From Cafeteria roenbergensis (lineage: Eukaryota; Sar; Bigyra; Bicosoecida; Cafeteriaceae), in the NCBI GenBank assembly GCA_008330645.1, contig VLTN01000105.1:1-51163 (forward strand): a stretch of DNA of 51,163 bases, read 5' to 3'. Both the position numbers and the translations under genes were made by a program. Below the pieces are notes generated by a model, which saw nothing but the letters and a program-made list of their open reading frames with translations, had not been told where the DNA came from and did no database searches. This document shows, in pieces, positions 1 through 9,059 of this stretch (positions within the stretch are counted from its first letter, which is position 1; each line of letters opens with the position of its first letter).

Positions 1-574
1 CCGCTTGGCTGGTGCAGCTTTCCGGGCAGGCTTCGTGGCCTTGGCCTTCCGGTTCGCTCGTGAGGCGGGCTTCCCTGGCCGGGGCGGGGGCGACAGCAAG
101 TCAAACGCAAAATCTCCCAGGCTCGCCGCCGTCGCGCCCTTGCCTAGCCGTCTAACGTCTTGCCTCGCGCGGCTGCTGCGCTTGGAGTACGTGTGCATTG
201 TAGAGGCGCGGGCGGCGGGGCCGCGGAGCCCGGGCGTGGAGCGATGGGATGGCCCCCGAAACGCCGCTGTGTCGCGCGGCGGGCAGTTGCCCGCGCGGCC
301 AAATCCGCCGGCGGAGCGCTGTCCATTGCTTGCAAGTCTTCAATATTCGCCGAGAGCAACGTGGGGCTGGCGCGGTGGTCCTTCACACGAACCCCCGGCG
401 AGCTCGCGCGCCGAGCTCCCGTCGGCAGCACCTGGCCCGCTCGCGTCAGTCAGGCAGCTCAGGGGCAGCTTGGCCAGATCGGGCGTTTGCAGCGGCCGGC
501 GCGACTGGTTGCTGCGAGGGGGATCCGAGAAACCCGGCGGAGCTCGCTGTGCGCCGCGCGCTGCGCCGAGACCC

Positions 575-1863
575 ATGGGGCAAGCTTTGGCCATGTGCCC
601 AGCGTGCACGCCGTTCTGCGCGACGCGGTGTTGCGGGTGCTGTGTGGTCGTGCCCCAGGGTCTGCAGCGGGAGCTGGTTCGGCACCGGGACATCTTTCGT
701 GCGCTCGGGCTGAGGCATCAGCACCTCGTGGTGCTCTGGCAAACGTTCCAGTCCTTCGACCAAGGTGAGAGCGGCGGGAGTGCCGTGCGCGGCCGGCCTG
801 GGCCAGCCAGCTGGCCCCGCGCAGTGTGGAGCTGGCGCGCGCGGTGCCAATGGGCGGCAGGCCGGAGCTACGGCCATGGTTGCAGCCGTTGCAGCTGCCA
901 CAAGCGAAGCCTCAGTGACCCCTCGCGCGCCGCGAGTTCAGCCCCCGCCCTCCCCTCGGCCCCCGCGAGCTTGCCACCGCCCGCCCTTGCTGCTGCTGGT
1001 TCACTGCAGACGCCACCGGAAAGCTGCTGCTGCCCGAGTTCCTCGCCGGGGTGGGCCTCTCGGACAGCGTCATCGCCAAGCGGGCGTTTGATGTTCTGGA
1101 CGACGAGCGGACGGAGCGGCTGTGCTTCCACGAGTTCTGCCGCGCCCTTGTGGTCTACTGCACGTTTGACAAGAACGCCCTCTCCCTCTTTTCCTTCGAC
1201 GTGTTCGACTTTGACGGGGACGGCGTGCTCTCCGGCCCGGACGTGCAGAGGGCAATCCTCACTGTGTACGGCACCAACGCGGGCTCGGGCACGACAACGG
1301 CCAAGCTGCTGGACAACGCCAAGGCCATGGCGCATAGGTACTCTGGAGGGGACGCCGCCAAGTTTTCCGGGGGCAAGCGCTTCGCGCTGGATCGCCGCGC
1401 GTTCGACATGTTTGTGCGCGAGGTCCCCACGCTCTGCTTCCCGGTCTTCACGGTGCAGCACCGCCTGTGGGAGCGCTGCGGTGGGCAGGCCTTTTGGCGC
1501 TCCATCACGCGGGAGCGCCAGGCCCGCGCCAAGCACACGCTGCGCTCCATGCCCGGGCGCGGCTCCACCTACGAGTTCAGCAACTGGAGGGACCTGGTCG
1601 CCGAAGTCGGCACGCCCACCAGCGACCAGAAGGCCAGCCTCTCGCGCCTTGGCCTTGTCACCCCCAAGGCGGCGGCAGGCAGCCAGGGGAGCGCCAAGGG
1701 TCGGCGCCACAGCTCGCACCGGTTCGCAGGCGGGGGGCCAGCCGGGGGCTCTGCCGGCTCCGCCGGCTCGATCGGGCGCCGTGCAAGCCTTGGCGCGCAA
1801 GCAGCGCTTGCGGCGGGCTCGAGCACCGAGTCGGTGCTGCGACGGGCGGGGAGAGCAAGGTGA
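575..1863 (+). CDS. EF-hand calcium-binding protein with acylated Cys-rich N-terminus
   Basis: Two exons, 575-764 and 1010-1863, join in phase (1044 nt, 347 aa). The intron is GTGAGA...CTGCAG and splits the first EF-hand loop. Once joined, residues 62-73 read DQDATGKLLLPE, a good calcium loop; this joining supports the splice. A second, degenerate loop is at about 94-105 (DDERTERLCFHE). A canonical one is at 130-141 (DFDGDGVLSGPD). The start is chosen because it gives Met-Gly-Gln, an N-myristoylation context, followed by seven cysteines in residues 8-23 (C8, C11, C15, C19, C20, C22, C23), typical of palmitoylated membrane-bound calcium sensors. The general fold is calcineurin-B/recoverin-like. 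I cannot assign an ortholog. The C-terminal 100 residues are Ser/Gly/Arg-rich. The stop at 1863 may be an artefact, because another frame stays protein-like beyond it (see 1864-2250). Confidence 0.72.
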
Positions 1864-2250
1864 CCGTGGCGTCGCGGAGCCGGGCGGACACGGGGGCCCT
1901 GGCCGGCGCATCCGTTGGAAGCCATGCCGACAGCGGGAAGGGCCGCGTGTCGAGGGCAGACCTGGATTTCACCGACGTGGCCCAGGGCATGGCCAGCCTG
2001 AAGAAGCACGAGGTGGCCACGGTGGTCGTCTTTCGGGTGGCTGCGGAGCGGAGGGCGGCCGCCGTCGCGATGGGTTAACGGTTTCACGGCGAGAGCTGGA
2101 GGTGCACCGGGAGACGGCGGCGGTCTCTTGCGGAGGAAGAACCTTCCGCCAATTCGCAAGCTGACGGGCCAGGAGGCTCATTACGAGGCCGACGACTACA
2201 GGCGGCACAACCAGCTGGGGGCATTCGGGGGGGCAAGGCCCGGGGCTCCG
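1864..2250 (+). other. Possible frameshifted 3' continuation of the EF-hand gene
   Basis: After the stop of the EF-hand frame, frame 3 reads about 65 normal-looking residues up to a stop at 2076-2078, including RADLDFTDVAQGMASLKKHE. Then frame 1 reads KNLPPIRKLTGQEAHYEADD and DYRRHNQLGAFGG around 2130-2220. Both blocks have mixed acidic, basic and hydrophobic composition, unlike the Arg/Pro/Gly shadow frames nearby. This is what a coding tail interrupted by one or two indels, or by unrecognised introns, would look like. No homology is recognised. Confidence 0.25.
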
Positions 2251-3181
2251 CGGGAGTTCCGTCCCAAGGCCGGCGGCGGTCGGTGGAGGCGTCCGGCCCA
2301 GGAGGGCGGCTGCGGCGGGCAGACGGGCGCGTCCGTGTGGCGACCACGGTCGGGGCAATGGCAGCTGCGGTGGCTGCCGGGCCGAGCGGGCAGCGGCGGG
2401 CGGGTCCGTGACTGGCGGATCGCTCGGCGGCGCCCGGTTCCGCTTCGGCGTCCGTCGGGCCGGCCGGGCCGGCGGCGGCCGCCCAGGCGCGCGTCGCTCG
2501 TCGCTCGCTGTGGACCGTCGCACGGGCGCCGCTCAGCGCAGCGATCGTCTTTGGCCGGTCGCTCGTCGGCGGCGCGTCCCAGCAATCTGGCTCACGCGTC
2601 CCTCCCAGGGTCCATGGCGCCCGGGTCTGCTTTCCCAGCGGCCGAGTGGGAGTGCAGAGCGGGCGGCGGGGCGGCGCTACCGTCACTTCTGACAACGCGG
2701 CTGGACCGGCATCTCGCCAGGCCGCGTCAGGAGGCAGAGCTTATCCGCGCCCATCACGTGGGGCCCGACAGCGACGTCGGCGCCGTCGGGAGCCGGGCGC
2801 ACGCCCACCTCCCCTCGCGTCACCGTCGTCACGGGCACCGCCACGACGGCGCGGGCAGCCGCGTGCAGCCTTCGCCCATGCACGACGTGGCTTCTTCTGA
2901 GCCCGCCGCCGCTGCCTCCCGCCGGCGCGCCGGCCGTTCTGCGAGCTCGGCCAGCCGCGCTCGGGCGGGCACTGCGACTGCATCGCTTGCGACAAGGATA
3001 TGCGTGATGTTTGCGTAAGTCTGCGTGATGTTCGCGTGCGGACCCCCTTGCACATGCGGGTTGAGTCTGAGTCTGGCGACGGGAGTGGGCACGAATGAAG
3101 CGATTCTGCGAGAGCCCGGACCGGCCCGAGGCCCAGGAGCAAGCAAAGGGCTCAAACGCCACGGACGCCGTTGCCAGGGAC
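2251..3181. other. Intergenic, no gene seen
   Basis: Very GC-rich sequence between the tail of the EF-hand gene (+) and the 3' end of the WD40 gene (-). Open frames here are Arg/Pro/Ala-rich and look like composition shadows. A short imperfect direct duplication, TGCGTGATGTTYGCGT, occurs twice near 3000-3036. No RNA gene is recognisable. Confidence 0.4.
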
Positions 3182-5215
3182 TCACTCCGCAAGCAAGCTT
3201 TGGGCGGCGACGCCTGCCGTCCGAGAAGGCGACGGCCAGCTGACCGCCGCTTGGGTGCCAGTCCAGGGCACACACGCCGCCCGCGCCCTCAAACGTGCGA
3301 ACGGGTTTCCCGTCTGCCACGCTCCACACCACACGCCGCACTGTCAATGGACCCGGAGGCCATCAGCAGGCCGTCAGGGCTGAATCTCGCGGGTGGCCAC
3401 GAGCCCGCTGTGGCCCCCGCAGCGTGCTCTGCAGCACGGCCGCGTTGACGTCCCACAGGCGAACCGTGGCGTCCCGCACCCGTGCAGACGCCCAGCAGGG
3501 CTGAAGGGGGACGTCGCAGCCGCCCACAGCAGCGGCAGACGAGGAGCCTGAGCCACCTGCCCCGCCCCCGCCCCCGCCCCCGGCGCCCACTCGATGGCGT
3601 GGACCCCTGCCGTGTGGCCCTTGAACTCGAAGATGCCCCCTCTCGCGCCGACCACAGCCTCACGGAGGCGTCGTCGGAGCAGCTGGCAAGCAGCGTCCGC
3701 GTCGGGTCCCACTCCACGCAGTTGACGTCGGCAGAGTGTCCAGCGAACACCCGGGGTGCGCGCTCGGTCCCCACCTTGTGGATCTGGACAGTGCGGTCCG
3801 CCGAGGCGGTGGCCAGGACGGAGTCGGACTGCCACGCGAGGTCGAGCACGGGCGCGCGGTGCGTGGATATGGGCGGCATGGACGTGAACGCCTCGCACTC
3901 CGTCACGGACACGCGGCCGTCGAGGCCGCACGACGCGAGGTAGCTGTCCGAGGGCGAGAAGGCCAGCCCTAGCACTGTGCCGGAGTGTTCGGAGAGCTCT
4001 GCCCTGGCGGAGCCGTTGCTGTGGACGACGACGACGCCGCCAGCCCGCCGCCGCACGCGAGCCACTCTCCGCTGTTCGACCAGGCGATGAAACGGACGCC
4101 CTCGTTGGAGCTGCTGCCTCGGCGGCGGCCCTGCCCGCCGCTGGCTCGGGCTGCGGCGCCCGAAGGAGGCGGACGAGGATGACGACGTCTTGGCGGACCA
4201 GCCGACGAGGAGTTGCCCGGAACCGGCCAGCTTCACAGCCACCGGGCCGCGTCAGACGGCGCCGGGAAACTCCCCAAGCGCATGGTTCCGTCGGTGCCGC
4301 CCGATGCAAGCGTCTTTCCAAGGGGCTGAAGCCGCAGCAAAGCGCCTGCGGGGCCGGGAGCGGGGCGGTGAGCGGGATGGGCGGCTGGGCGCTGGGCGCT
4401 GGGCGCTGGGCGCTGGCGCTGGGCGCTGGACGCTGGCGCTGGGCGCTGGGCGTTGGCGTTGGGCGTTGGGCGGTGGGCGTGGGCGCGGCCGGTGGGCGGT
4501 GGGCGGTGGGCGGTGCGGGCGGTGGGCGCAGGCGGCCGTCAAGGGACCAGGGGGGCCGCGCAAGACGAACGACGAGGCCGCTCAAGGGCACCTGCGCGCG
4601 GCGGCCGGGACCGGCGGCTGTGTCGGCTTTGTGGCGTGGCCGGCGCGCTCTCACCTCGCCCTTGTGGCCCAGCGAGCATCACCGCCGTCTCAGCGGACAC
4701 CAGGGTGACCTTGTCCGTCTCATTTGCTGAAACCTTGGTTGGGTGAAGACAACGGAAAGGGGCGGAGGCGGCGGGGGGGAAGCGTGAGGGCAGCAGCCTG
4801 ACAATGTTTTGCCCGCTTGGTCGCGCCTTGAATCAGCGTCATGGCGAGACGCGGGCGGGGCACGACGGGAAACACAGTCGCAATGCACCCAATTGGCACC
4901 CTTGGCGTTTCCGAGACGCGTGTGAGAGCGGCTGGGCCGGCTCACCTGTGACTCGCGCCTTGGCGTCCTCGAACGACTGGTCATGTGGTCGTGAGGCGCC
5001 TCTGTGCCGTCCTCGCGGACATGCCTTTCGATCTCCAGGAACTGCAGCCCCTTTTGGAGCAGTCCAACAAGCGACCCGTACGGCACATCGCTCTCCACGG
5101 CAGGGGTGCGCGCGAGCAGGCTCTCATGGCCAAACGTAAAGGCCGAGTGCCGGAACCCAGACTCCTGCAAGTACCGGTACACGAGGAGGTTGACCTCGTC
5201 AGAGCTCAGTGACAT
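3182..5215 (-). CDS. TBL1: TBL1/HOS15-like LisH-WD40 transcriptional corepressor (multiple frame breaks)
   Basis: Transducin-beta-like 1 proteins bind histone tails in NCoR/SMRT-HDAC3 corepressor complexes. The start at 5215 gives SSDEVNLLVYRYLQESGF and then HSAFTFGHES, the diagnostic LisH opening. Exon 1 is 5215-4946 (intron GTGAGC...TTTCAG). Exon 2 is 4726-4655, with an AVMLAG..KGEV block matching the start of WD repeat 1. Exon 3 runs from 4345. It carries TLASGGTDGTMRL, NEGVRFIAWSNSGEW, HSGTVLGLAFSPSDSYLASC, HRAPVLDLAWQSDSVLATAS, ADVNCVEWDPTRTLLASCSD, DATVRLWDV and FSPDGLLMASGS, and ends with VCALDWHPSGGQLAVAFSDG and a stop near 3182. All are in family order. Consecutive blocks sit in different frames: I see about ten single-base shifts in roughly 1.5 kb of coding sequence, several at G or C runs. 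The motifs themselves are intact, so consensus error is likelier than an old pseudogene. Confidence 0.85.
4381..4530. repeat. G-rich minisatellite inside TBL1 intron 2
   Basis: Tandem GGGCGCTGGGCGCTGG units pass into GGGCGTTGG and then GGTGGGCGGTGGGCG variants over about 150 bases. It lies in the intron between WD40 exon 2 (ending 4655) and exon 3 (starting 4345). The plus strand carries many runs of three Gs at short spacing, a potential G-quadruplex former. Confidence 0.85.
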
Positions 5216-5578
5216 TGCTTCCGGCTTGTGGGAAATCGACCTGGCCAGGCCCGGAGCCGTGGCACCAGCCGTGGAGTGCCGCCCGCATGTGCGCTGCCGT
5301 GCGGGCGGCTCTGCACGAGACGCCCACCGGAGGCCGACGGATGCAGGCGCCACAGCTGGCGCCTGCTCCGCAGGCGGAGCGTGGCCCGTTCGCAAAGGGG
5401 CGCCGTTTCGCCGTTCCGTGGCGCCAGGCCTGGCAGTGCGTGCCGCGGCGCGCTTGCCCGCGGCGTCGGATCGGCAGCCCATGCGCTCCGCCCGCGTTGT
5501 GCGTCCTCAGAGGGCGCCTGCGCAGGGACAAGCACCGGCTCCGACACGGACGAGGAGGCGGCGGAGACTGCCCACGCC
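5216..5578. promoter_or_regulatory. Intergenic region upstream of the TBL1-like gene
   Basis: About 360 GC-rich bases between the LisH start (5215, minus strand) and the possible acidic-protein start (5579, plus strand). It presumably holds the TBL1 promoter and 5' leader, shared if the plus-strand gene is real. No TATA-like box or other element stands out. Confidence 0.3.
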
Positions 5579-6373
5579 ATGCGGCGAGCTCGCTGGGCGG
5601 CCCGTTCGGCAGAGCCGCACATCAGAGAGCTCTGCAGGGCGCTGCTGGGAGCCAAGGACGTCGCGGGCGGGGAGCTGGGGCGACGGTGCGGCGAGGCGGC
5701 GACGGCTCTGGAGTCGCTGGTGGGGCGGGCAGTGGCCGGGTTGGGGGCCACGCTCGCGGGCGACGCGCTGAGGGCTGCCTTGCGGGGCAGCGATAGCGAC
5801 GACGACGGCGACGACGACGACGACGGCGACGAGGACGAGGAGGTGGGCCACGATGACGACGGCTGTAGCGACGACGACGATGCTAGTCTCGGCGAGGGCG
5901 GCGGCGGTGGACGTGGTGGCAGTGTTGCTGCCGGCTCCTCGGCAGAGCGGGGGGCGTTGGGGCGACTGCACCCCGCTGCGGCGGGCAGCGAAGCGGGGGC
6001 AGAGGGAGGCGGGAAGGATCAGGACGACGATGGCCGGGAATCAGACCGAGAGGCGCCGGGGCACGGCTCTGCCCATTTGGCAAGTGACCCCGCCGTCGAG
6101 TCGACAGAATCGGTAAGCGCTGGTGCTGGTGCTGGTGCTGGCGCTGGTGCTGGCGCTGGTGCTGGCACTGGTGCTGGTGCTGGTGCTGGTGCTGGTGCTG
6201 GTGCTGGTGCTGGTGCTGGCGCTGGTGCTGGTGCTGCTGTTGCGGCTGATGCTGGCACAGCTGGGCATGTTGCCGGGCTGGAGAGCGCGCGAGTGAAGCC
6301 GTCCACTGCGCCTCGGCCTCCGTCCGGGCGGTTGCGGCACAGACCGGGCACCTCAGCGGGGGGAGACGCCTGA
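5579..6373 (+). CDS. Possible acidic, Gly-Ala-repeat protein (unrecognised)
   Basis: A 264-codon frame from ATG 5579. The first 60 residues look helical (SAEPHIRELCRALLGAKDVA and onward). An Asp/Glu-dominated stretch (DSDDDGDDDDDGDEDEE) follows at about 70-100, then a Gly/Ser-rich part and about 20 Gly-Ala dipeptides encoded by a hexanucleotide repeat. The opposite strand over the acidic part would be poly-Val, so the plus strand is the better coding choice. The true start is uncertain: the frame is open upstream and an unseen 5' exon is possible. A GTAAGC at 6113 and a GTGCGCAG near 6445 could also make the repeat intronic. No homology is recognised. Confidence 0.35.
   Translation: MRRARWAARSAEPHIRELCRALLGAKDVAGGELGRRCGEAATALESLVGRAVAGLGATLAGDALRAALRGSDSDDDGDDDDDGDEDEEVGHDDDGCSDDDDASLGEGGGGGRGGSVAAGSSAERGALGRLHPAAAGSEAGAEGGGKDQDDDGRESDREAPGHGSAHLASDPAVESTESVSAGAGAGAGAGAGAGAGTGAGAGAGAGAGAGAGAGAGAGAAVAADAGTAGHVAGLESARVKPSTAPRPPSGRLRHRPGTSAGGDA
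6118..6237. repeat. (GCTGGT)n / (GCTGGC)n hexanucleotide repeat
   Basis: About 20 copies of GCTGGT with occasional GCTGGC or GCTGGCACT variants. Read in the plus frame it encodes alternating Gly and Ala. Related short arrays occur in the minus-strand gene at 14261-18037. Confidence 0.9.
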
Positions 6374-6677
6374 GCAGAGGCCTTGGCTTGTCTCAGTGTG
6401 GGTGGTGGGCGCGCGGGCGTCGCTCACGTTGTGCGTGTGCGCAGGCAGCGCCAGCCACAGGGAGGTGTCACCCCCCTTTGTTCACGGCGCAATAACCCCC
6501 CACCCCCCCCCCGCGCCTTCAACTGCTCGCGCCTCCCCCAGGCGGAGCGTCCAAGCTGCCCCTCGCGCTGCCGTTGATAACAAGCCCACTCCGAATGCAA
6601 AGGGACTCAGGTGGCACGCTTTGCACACACGGCTCTACCGGTACAAGGCTCTGCCAGTACGCATCGGCCGAGGCCGC
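6374..6677. other. Intergenic, C-rich tracts
   Basis: About 300 bases between the possible acidic gene (+) and the 3' end of the carrier gene (-). It contains interrupted poly-C near 6496-6512. No gene is supported. Confidence 0.4.
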
Positions 6678-7891
6678 TCAGCGGCGAGAGAGGGCCTCCT
6701 TGGACCACTCGTAGAGCACGAAGCCGACGGCGTTGGCGGGCACGGAGCGAGCCACGGCAGGGGCCATTCCGCGCGTGAACCCGCTCCACCCGTGCGCAGC
6801 GTGGACGGCCCGCGCGGCGGCAAGGGAGCTGGAGAACTTGCGCTTGGCGGGGTCCAGCGGCTCTGTCTGCATGACGGTCTTGACGACGTCGACCGGATAG
6901 CACAGCATCCAGTACATGAACCCGCCGAACCCGCCGGCGGTGAGGACCTCGAGAGAGGTGGGTTGGCGCTCGTAGTTGTTGGTGAAGGCGCGGCGAGCCA
7001 TTTCGTAGAAGACGAAGTAGGACCCGACGCCGATCATGTTGCGTCCGATGGTGGGGACGATGCCTTGCAGCAGGCCGATGGGGCCGCGGCGGGCCACCAC
7101 CTGCTTGGCGCAGTCCCATGTGGACGCGAACTCGGCGGGAGGCGCAGGCGTGCCGCGGGTGGCGGCAGCCTTGGCGGACGCGATCTGCTTCTGCATCTGC
7201 GACTTGATGAGGTCCTGCGGCCCCTCGATCAAGGCTGCGATGGCGCCGGTGCACACCGCCGCTCCTGCGATGCGGGCGATTGTATCCTCGCGACCGTCGT
7301 TGGTCCAGACCTTGCGCAGCGCAGTGAAGGACGCGAACTGGACCGCATTGAAGAGGCCCATGCCCACAAGAGGGCTGGCAACGCCCCTGTAGAGGCCGGC
7401 CACTCCGTCGCTGCTGATCGTCTTCTTTGCCGCATCCACCATGCCGCTGTACATGGGGTTTTCTGCCGTCTGCATCACCAGGAGGACCTTGATGCTGCAA
7501 GTGGGGCGTCACGGGGAGCGGCGAGCTGGCGATCCCGTCGCGCGCTGCGGGCCAAAGCCCGGTGCATGCGACCACTGCCTTGCAGCCTTCGACCGCGCGC
7601 GGATCGGCGGGAACAATCGCGCTGGCTTGCGGCCTGGGCCGCGCTGGAAGCCTGCAGCACGAGGTTGCTCACGTGTCGAAGGGGTGGCCGACAAGGCAGA
7701 TTCCGACTCCGGCCTGCGTGGGGGCGGGGCAATCGCCAGGGGCAACAAAGCCGCGGTTGCTGGCGGCCTGCAGCGCAGACTGACCCGCGGGCCACCTCGC
7801 GGCGCCCAGGGCCGACCCGGCTCCAGCCGCGTGTGCCCTCGGGCCTCACCATCGTGCCCGCGGCAAGCTCGACCAAAGCGCTCATGGCCAT
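6678..7891 (-). CDS. Mitochondrial carrier (SLC25), acylcarnitine/ornithine-type
   Basis: Inner-membrane solute carrier. Three exons, 7891-7850, 7713-7673 and 7494-6678, give 299 aa, the usual family length. Introns are GTGAGG...ACGCAG and GTGAGC...TTGCAG. Joining exons 2 and 3 rebuilds the first signature GHPFDTIKVLLVMQT (P-x-D-x-x-K), which supports both splices. The second signature is EGPQDLIKSQMQ and the third CYPVDVVKTVMQT. The block NPMYSGMVDAAKKTISSDGV followed by AGLYRGVASPLVG is closest in style to the carnitine/acylcarnitine, ornithine and basic amino acid branch (SLC25A20/29/15). Substrate is therefore inferred at branch level only. The position near three arginine-pathway genes makes ornithine/citrulline or a basic amino acid attractive, but acylcarnitine is equally compatible. 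Confidence 0.9.
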
Positions 7892-8129
7892 GGCTGCTCT
7901 CTTCGCGCGGCAGGCGGAGTGCCGATGGTGAGCATTTTCGCAGGCTCTGCCAGCTTCCGCATCGGCTGCATGGTTGGTCCGACCCGGCGCGCCACACTCA
8001 ATCGCTGCCAGCAAACTTCACGGGGCGTCGTGGCCGCCACACGCCCGAGGCCGGGGCGCTCTGCGGGGCCGCGCGTGCGTGCGTGCCGCCCCGGGGGCCA
8101 GCGCGGCCGCGCTGCCCGGCTCGGAGCGG

Positions 8130-8835
8130 TCAGTCTGCTTTGGGCTTGGACGCGTCCCGAGCCCGGGGCGTCTGGCCAACGGCCTCGCGGGCCTGCTTCC
8201 CCGCCTCCTTCGGCTCGCTCGTGCTCCCCGGCCCTTCCTTCGCGGCCGCTCTGCCCTCGACTCGAAGCTGCTTCCGCTTGTACTGCACCAGCAGCGTGGA
8301 CGCGCTGCAAAAGGCCATCCCCTGCGCAAACGCCACGCGCACCACGCCGCGGGCTTGCAAGCGGCTCGCACGATGCGCTTCCACAAGAGTGCGCGCCGCC
8401 GCGCCCGCTCTCGTCGCTCTTGGGCTCACCATCTGAATCAGCGCCAGGAGCATCAGCGGCAAGGACACCATCATGCTGCCGAAATAGCCGTGCTTGTCGA
8501 AGTAGTCCTGGCGGGCGAGCTGCTGCCAGTGCGGGCCCAGGGCGCGGGACGCGTGCGGCGCCGCGTAGGCCACCGCGCACACAACTGCAAGCAGCGCAAT
8601 CTGCGCGTCCACGTGCTTTCGCGTGGCGAACACGACCGCATACATGGTCGCGATCGCCACGACGATGCCGATGATGAACGGGTCGGTCCAGTCGACTGCG
8701 TACACAAACCCCATCACGGCGTCGTACATCTCCTCCAGGGGCGGCCGCTCCTTCTGCGACCCTGACAGGGCCGGGTGGGAGCCGAGGCCGTCGAGGAACT
8801 GCTTTGCGGAGCGCCTCGATGCCCGCTGCGTCCAT
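8130..8835 (-). CDS. TMEM18: TMEM18-like three-helix membrane protein
   Basis: TMEM18 is a small nuclear-envelope membrane protein with three helices and a basic tail. The frame from Met 8729 reads DWTDPFIIGIVVAIATMYAV, RKHVDAQIALLAVVCAVAY and QDYFDKHGYFGSMMVSLPLM, matching the family's DWT-P, RxxxxQ and KYQYFDxxG landmarks. An intron 8429-8322 (GTGAGC...GCGCAG) leads to exon 8321-8130 with the last helix and the basic tail QYKRKQLRVEG...KPKAD. The true start is probably 8835 (MDAAGIEALRK). Reaching it needs one base fewer in the AAA at about 8803, after which KQFLDGLGSHPAL joins to the Met-8729 frame. The intron is 108 nt (3n) and has no stop, so retention would still be translatable. Confidence 0.75.
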
Positions 8836-9059
8836 CACGGCCTCCGCGGGCCTCCCGGCCGGCAGATGCGAAACGCGAGCACGGGGCGCCGCAGCCGCTC
8901 GGGCTGGCGCTCTCTGGGCCGCCGGCTCGGGCCACGCGTGGGGCCGCGCTGCTCCGCCGCCGCCGGCAGAGCCCGAGGCTCCGAGAGCGCAGAACGCCGG
9001 CGCGCGCGCCAACCGGCACCCGCCCCTCCCAAGCAGCTCCGGAGCCGCATTCCGCAGCC
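8836..9059. promoter_or_regulatory. Putative divergent promoter, TMEM18 / oxygenase
   Basis: About 224 very GC-rich bases separate the minus-strand TMEM18 start (8835) from the plus-strand oxygenase start (9060). Both promoters and 5' leaders must lie here. It includes one GGCAGAGC octamer (near 8965). No TATA-like sequence was seen. Confidence 0.4.

Noticed and set aside
5-2164. 719-codon plus-strand frame covering the left end
   Set aside because: Only the segment 575-764 is real coding (EF-hand exon 1). The rest reads through an intron and the wrong frame of exon 2.
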